Shown: piece by piece, positions 4,981 through 5,003 of the stretch | Position numbering within the stretch: position 1 is the first letter of the stretch | How the letters are laid out: the number at the start of each line of letters is the position of its first letter | Source: Sphingomonadales bacterium UBA658 | GTDB lineage: Bacteria > Pseudomonadota > Alphaproteobacteria > Sphingomonadales > Sphingomonadaceae | Direction: 5' to 3' | Assembly (NCBI GenBank): GCA_002299195.1 | Contig: DBOA01000215.1 | Span: forward strand, 1 to 5,003 | Length of the DNA stretch: 5,003 nucleotides | Translations under genes and position numbers: made by a program | Notes under the pieces: generated by a model | The model's database searches: none | Seen by the model: the letters and a program-made list of their open reading frames with translations, nothing else | Told to the model about the DNA's origin: nothing

Positions 4981-5003
4981 ATGGACACACTCGACATCGC
5001 CTT
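4981..5003 (+). CDS. Possible start of a downstream gene, cut by the window end
   Basis: An ATG at 4981 opens a frame reading MDTLDIA before the window ends. An in-frame TGA at 4957-4959 precedes it, so if a gene is in this frame it starts here or later. A weak GAGA lies five bases upstream, while a better AAGGA (4959-4963) is too far at 17 bases. Seven codons are too few to identify a product. Confidence 0.3.

Noticed and set aside
4102..4990. Minus-strand frames opposite arfB and msrC (4102-4500 and 4508-4990)
   Set aside because: Both lie opposite genes with complete catalytic motifs and have no recognisable products of their own.

Overview
The window looks like chromosomal DNA of an alphaproteobacterium, most likely a member of the Sphingomonadales. 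The main evidence is a complete ctrA gene, whose product closely resembles the Caulobacter cell-cycle regulator, with a CtrA-type box (TTAAC-N6-TTAAC) in its own promoter. Base composition is moderate to GC-rich and even across the window. I see no insertion sequences, tRNA or rRNA genes, CRISPR arrays or phage genes. The order assignment is inference; the class assignment is firm.

Layout, left to right. (1) Positions 1-693 hold the C-terminal part of a saccharopine dehydrogenase-family oxidoreductase that begins before the window. (2) Positions 736-2049 encode an exported M28-family zinc aminopeptidase with an Fn3-like C-terminal module. It may be co-transcribed with gene 1. (3) A symmetric hairpin at 2065-2097 separates it from the convergent ctrA gene and can act as a terminator in both directions. 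(4) ctrA lies on the minus strand at 2125-2826. (5) A 393-base divergent intergenic region (2827-3219) holds the ctrA leader with a stable hairpin, a CtrA-activated-type promoter, a 10-bp inverted repeat around the CtrA box, and the upstream region of the next genes. (6) Positions 3220-4864 hold three closely spaced plus-strand genes: a YhhW-type pirin, the ribosome-rescue hydrolase ArfB and the free methionine-(R)-sulfoxide reductase MsrC. Gaps are 22 and 12 bases, so they are probably one operon. (7) After a 116-base gap, a new plus-strand gene may start at 4981.

Functionally, the left part is ordinary metabolism and protein turnover, the centre is the master cell-cycle regulator with visible autoregulatory sequence, and the right part looks like a small damage-repair or stress operon. 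I found no convincing undescribed system. The points most worth checking are the architecture of the ctrA control region, the LVA C-terminus of CtrA, and the pirin-arfB-msrC grouping.
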